Positions 44,511 through 44,658 of a stretch of DNA of 44,658 nt are shown in pieces; position 1 is the first letter of the stretch, and each line of letters opens with the position of its first letter. Both the position numbers and the translations under genes were made by a program. The stretch covers positions 1 through 44,658 of the forward strand of contig JAFYNZ010000032.1 in the NCBI GenBank assembly GCA_017547845.1, given 5' to 3'. This stretch comes from Muribaculaceae bacterium. Its GTDB lineage: Bacteria > Bacteroidota > Bacteroidia > Bacteroidales > Muribaculaceae. The notes under the pieces are model-generated. The model had not been told where the DNA came from. It did no database searches and worked only from the letters and a program-made list of their open reading frames with translations.

Positions 44511-44585
44511 TTAAAAGGCATCGCTGTCGTCCTGAGCATCGAAGAGCCAATTGCCTCGGTCAGTATAAGCCTTGTAGGTTGCCAT
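44511..44585 (-). CDS. Possible 24-residue small protein
   Basis: A minus-strand ATG frame encodes MATYKAYTDRGNWLFDAQDD followed by SDAF and a TAA stop. An in-frame TAA lies upstream, so it is not the tail of a longer gene, and a terminator lies 20 bases after the stop. A weak promoter candidate is TTTG (44655-44652), then 19 bases, then TACATGAC. I recognise no family. It could be a real small gene or chance. Confidence 0.3.
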   Translation of the reverse strand: MATYKAYTDRGNWLFDAQDDSDAF

Positions 44586-44658
44586 ATAGGTTGATTTAAA
44601 ATGTTGATAATTAAATTAATAAAAGTCATGTAAAGCAGTCAGACAGACAGTCAAAAGA

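Overview
The window reads as chromosomal DNA of an anaerobic Bacteroidales bacterium, most like a Muribaculaceae-type gut species (family placement is inference). Support comes from Bacteroidetes-type promoters (TTTG, 19-20 bases, TAnnTTTG) in front of several genes, and from gene families typical of the order: Omp28-type lipoprotein, DUF6029, a ferredoxin-domain-less IorA, long acyl-CoA dehydrogenase, short CstA and the purH-mreBCD-mrdA-rodA order. I see no rRNA, tRNA, intact insertion sequence, prophage or CRISPR array.

Layout. 1-517: gene-free, structured repeat-like DNA. 518-7794: purH followed by the rod-shape elongasome genes mreB, mreC, mreD, mrdA (PBP2) and rodA. 7903-11537: a small unknown protein, a nitrilase-family amidase, an alpha/beta hydrolase and a membrane-anchored MurF-like ligase. 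11538-11966: terminator plus three 9-bp-period minisatellite arrays between convergent genes. 11967-14253: an AT-rich accessory patch with a GT-C-like membrane protein and an HTH regulator. 14304-17234: a 2.9-kb gene desert with an extremely G-poor tract, a 48-bp hairpin repeat pair and an MFS transporter remnant. 17235-20736: hom, metX and metY, read leftward as metY-metX-hom from one promoter. 21081-22742: AspT/YidE-type transporter. 23023-28296: dsbD, Omp28-like lipoprotein, DUF6029 and TlpA-like thioredoxin (leftward). 28586-33545: iorA, iorB, aminotransferase and a CoA-transferase (rightward). 33680-40586: galE, sugar nucleotidyltransferase, holB, PHP phosphatase, cstA and a TPR/PD40 protein (leftward). 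40786-44408: etfB, etfA and acyl-CoA dehydrogenase (rightward). A possible 24-residue gene sits at the right edge.

How the genes work together. The met cluster makes homocysteine from aspartate semialdehyde via homoserine and O-acetylhomoserine. Its 5' leader contains a tiny ORF with 6 Met codons and 1 Cys codon in 14 (MMQRSMSMSMRMCR), downstream of a good promoter and inside potential alternative hairpins. This looks like a methionine/cysteine-sensing leader peptide and is the most interesting signal here. The tlpA-DUF6029-omp28-dsbD genes look like an envelope thiol-redox set. iorAB plus aminotransferase, and etfBA plus acyl-CoA dehydrogenase, fit anaerobic amino-acid and acyl-CoA metabolism.
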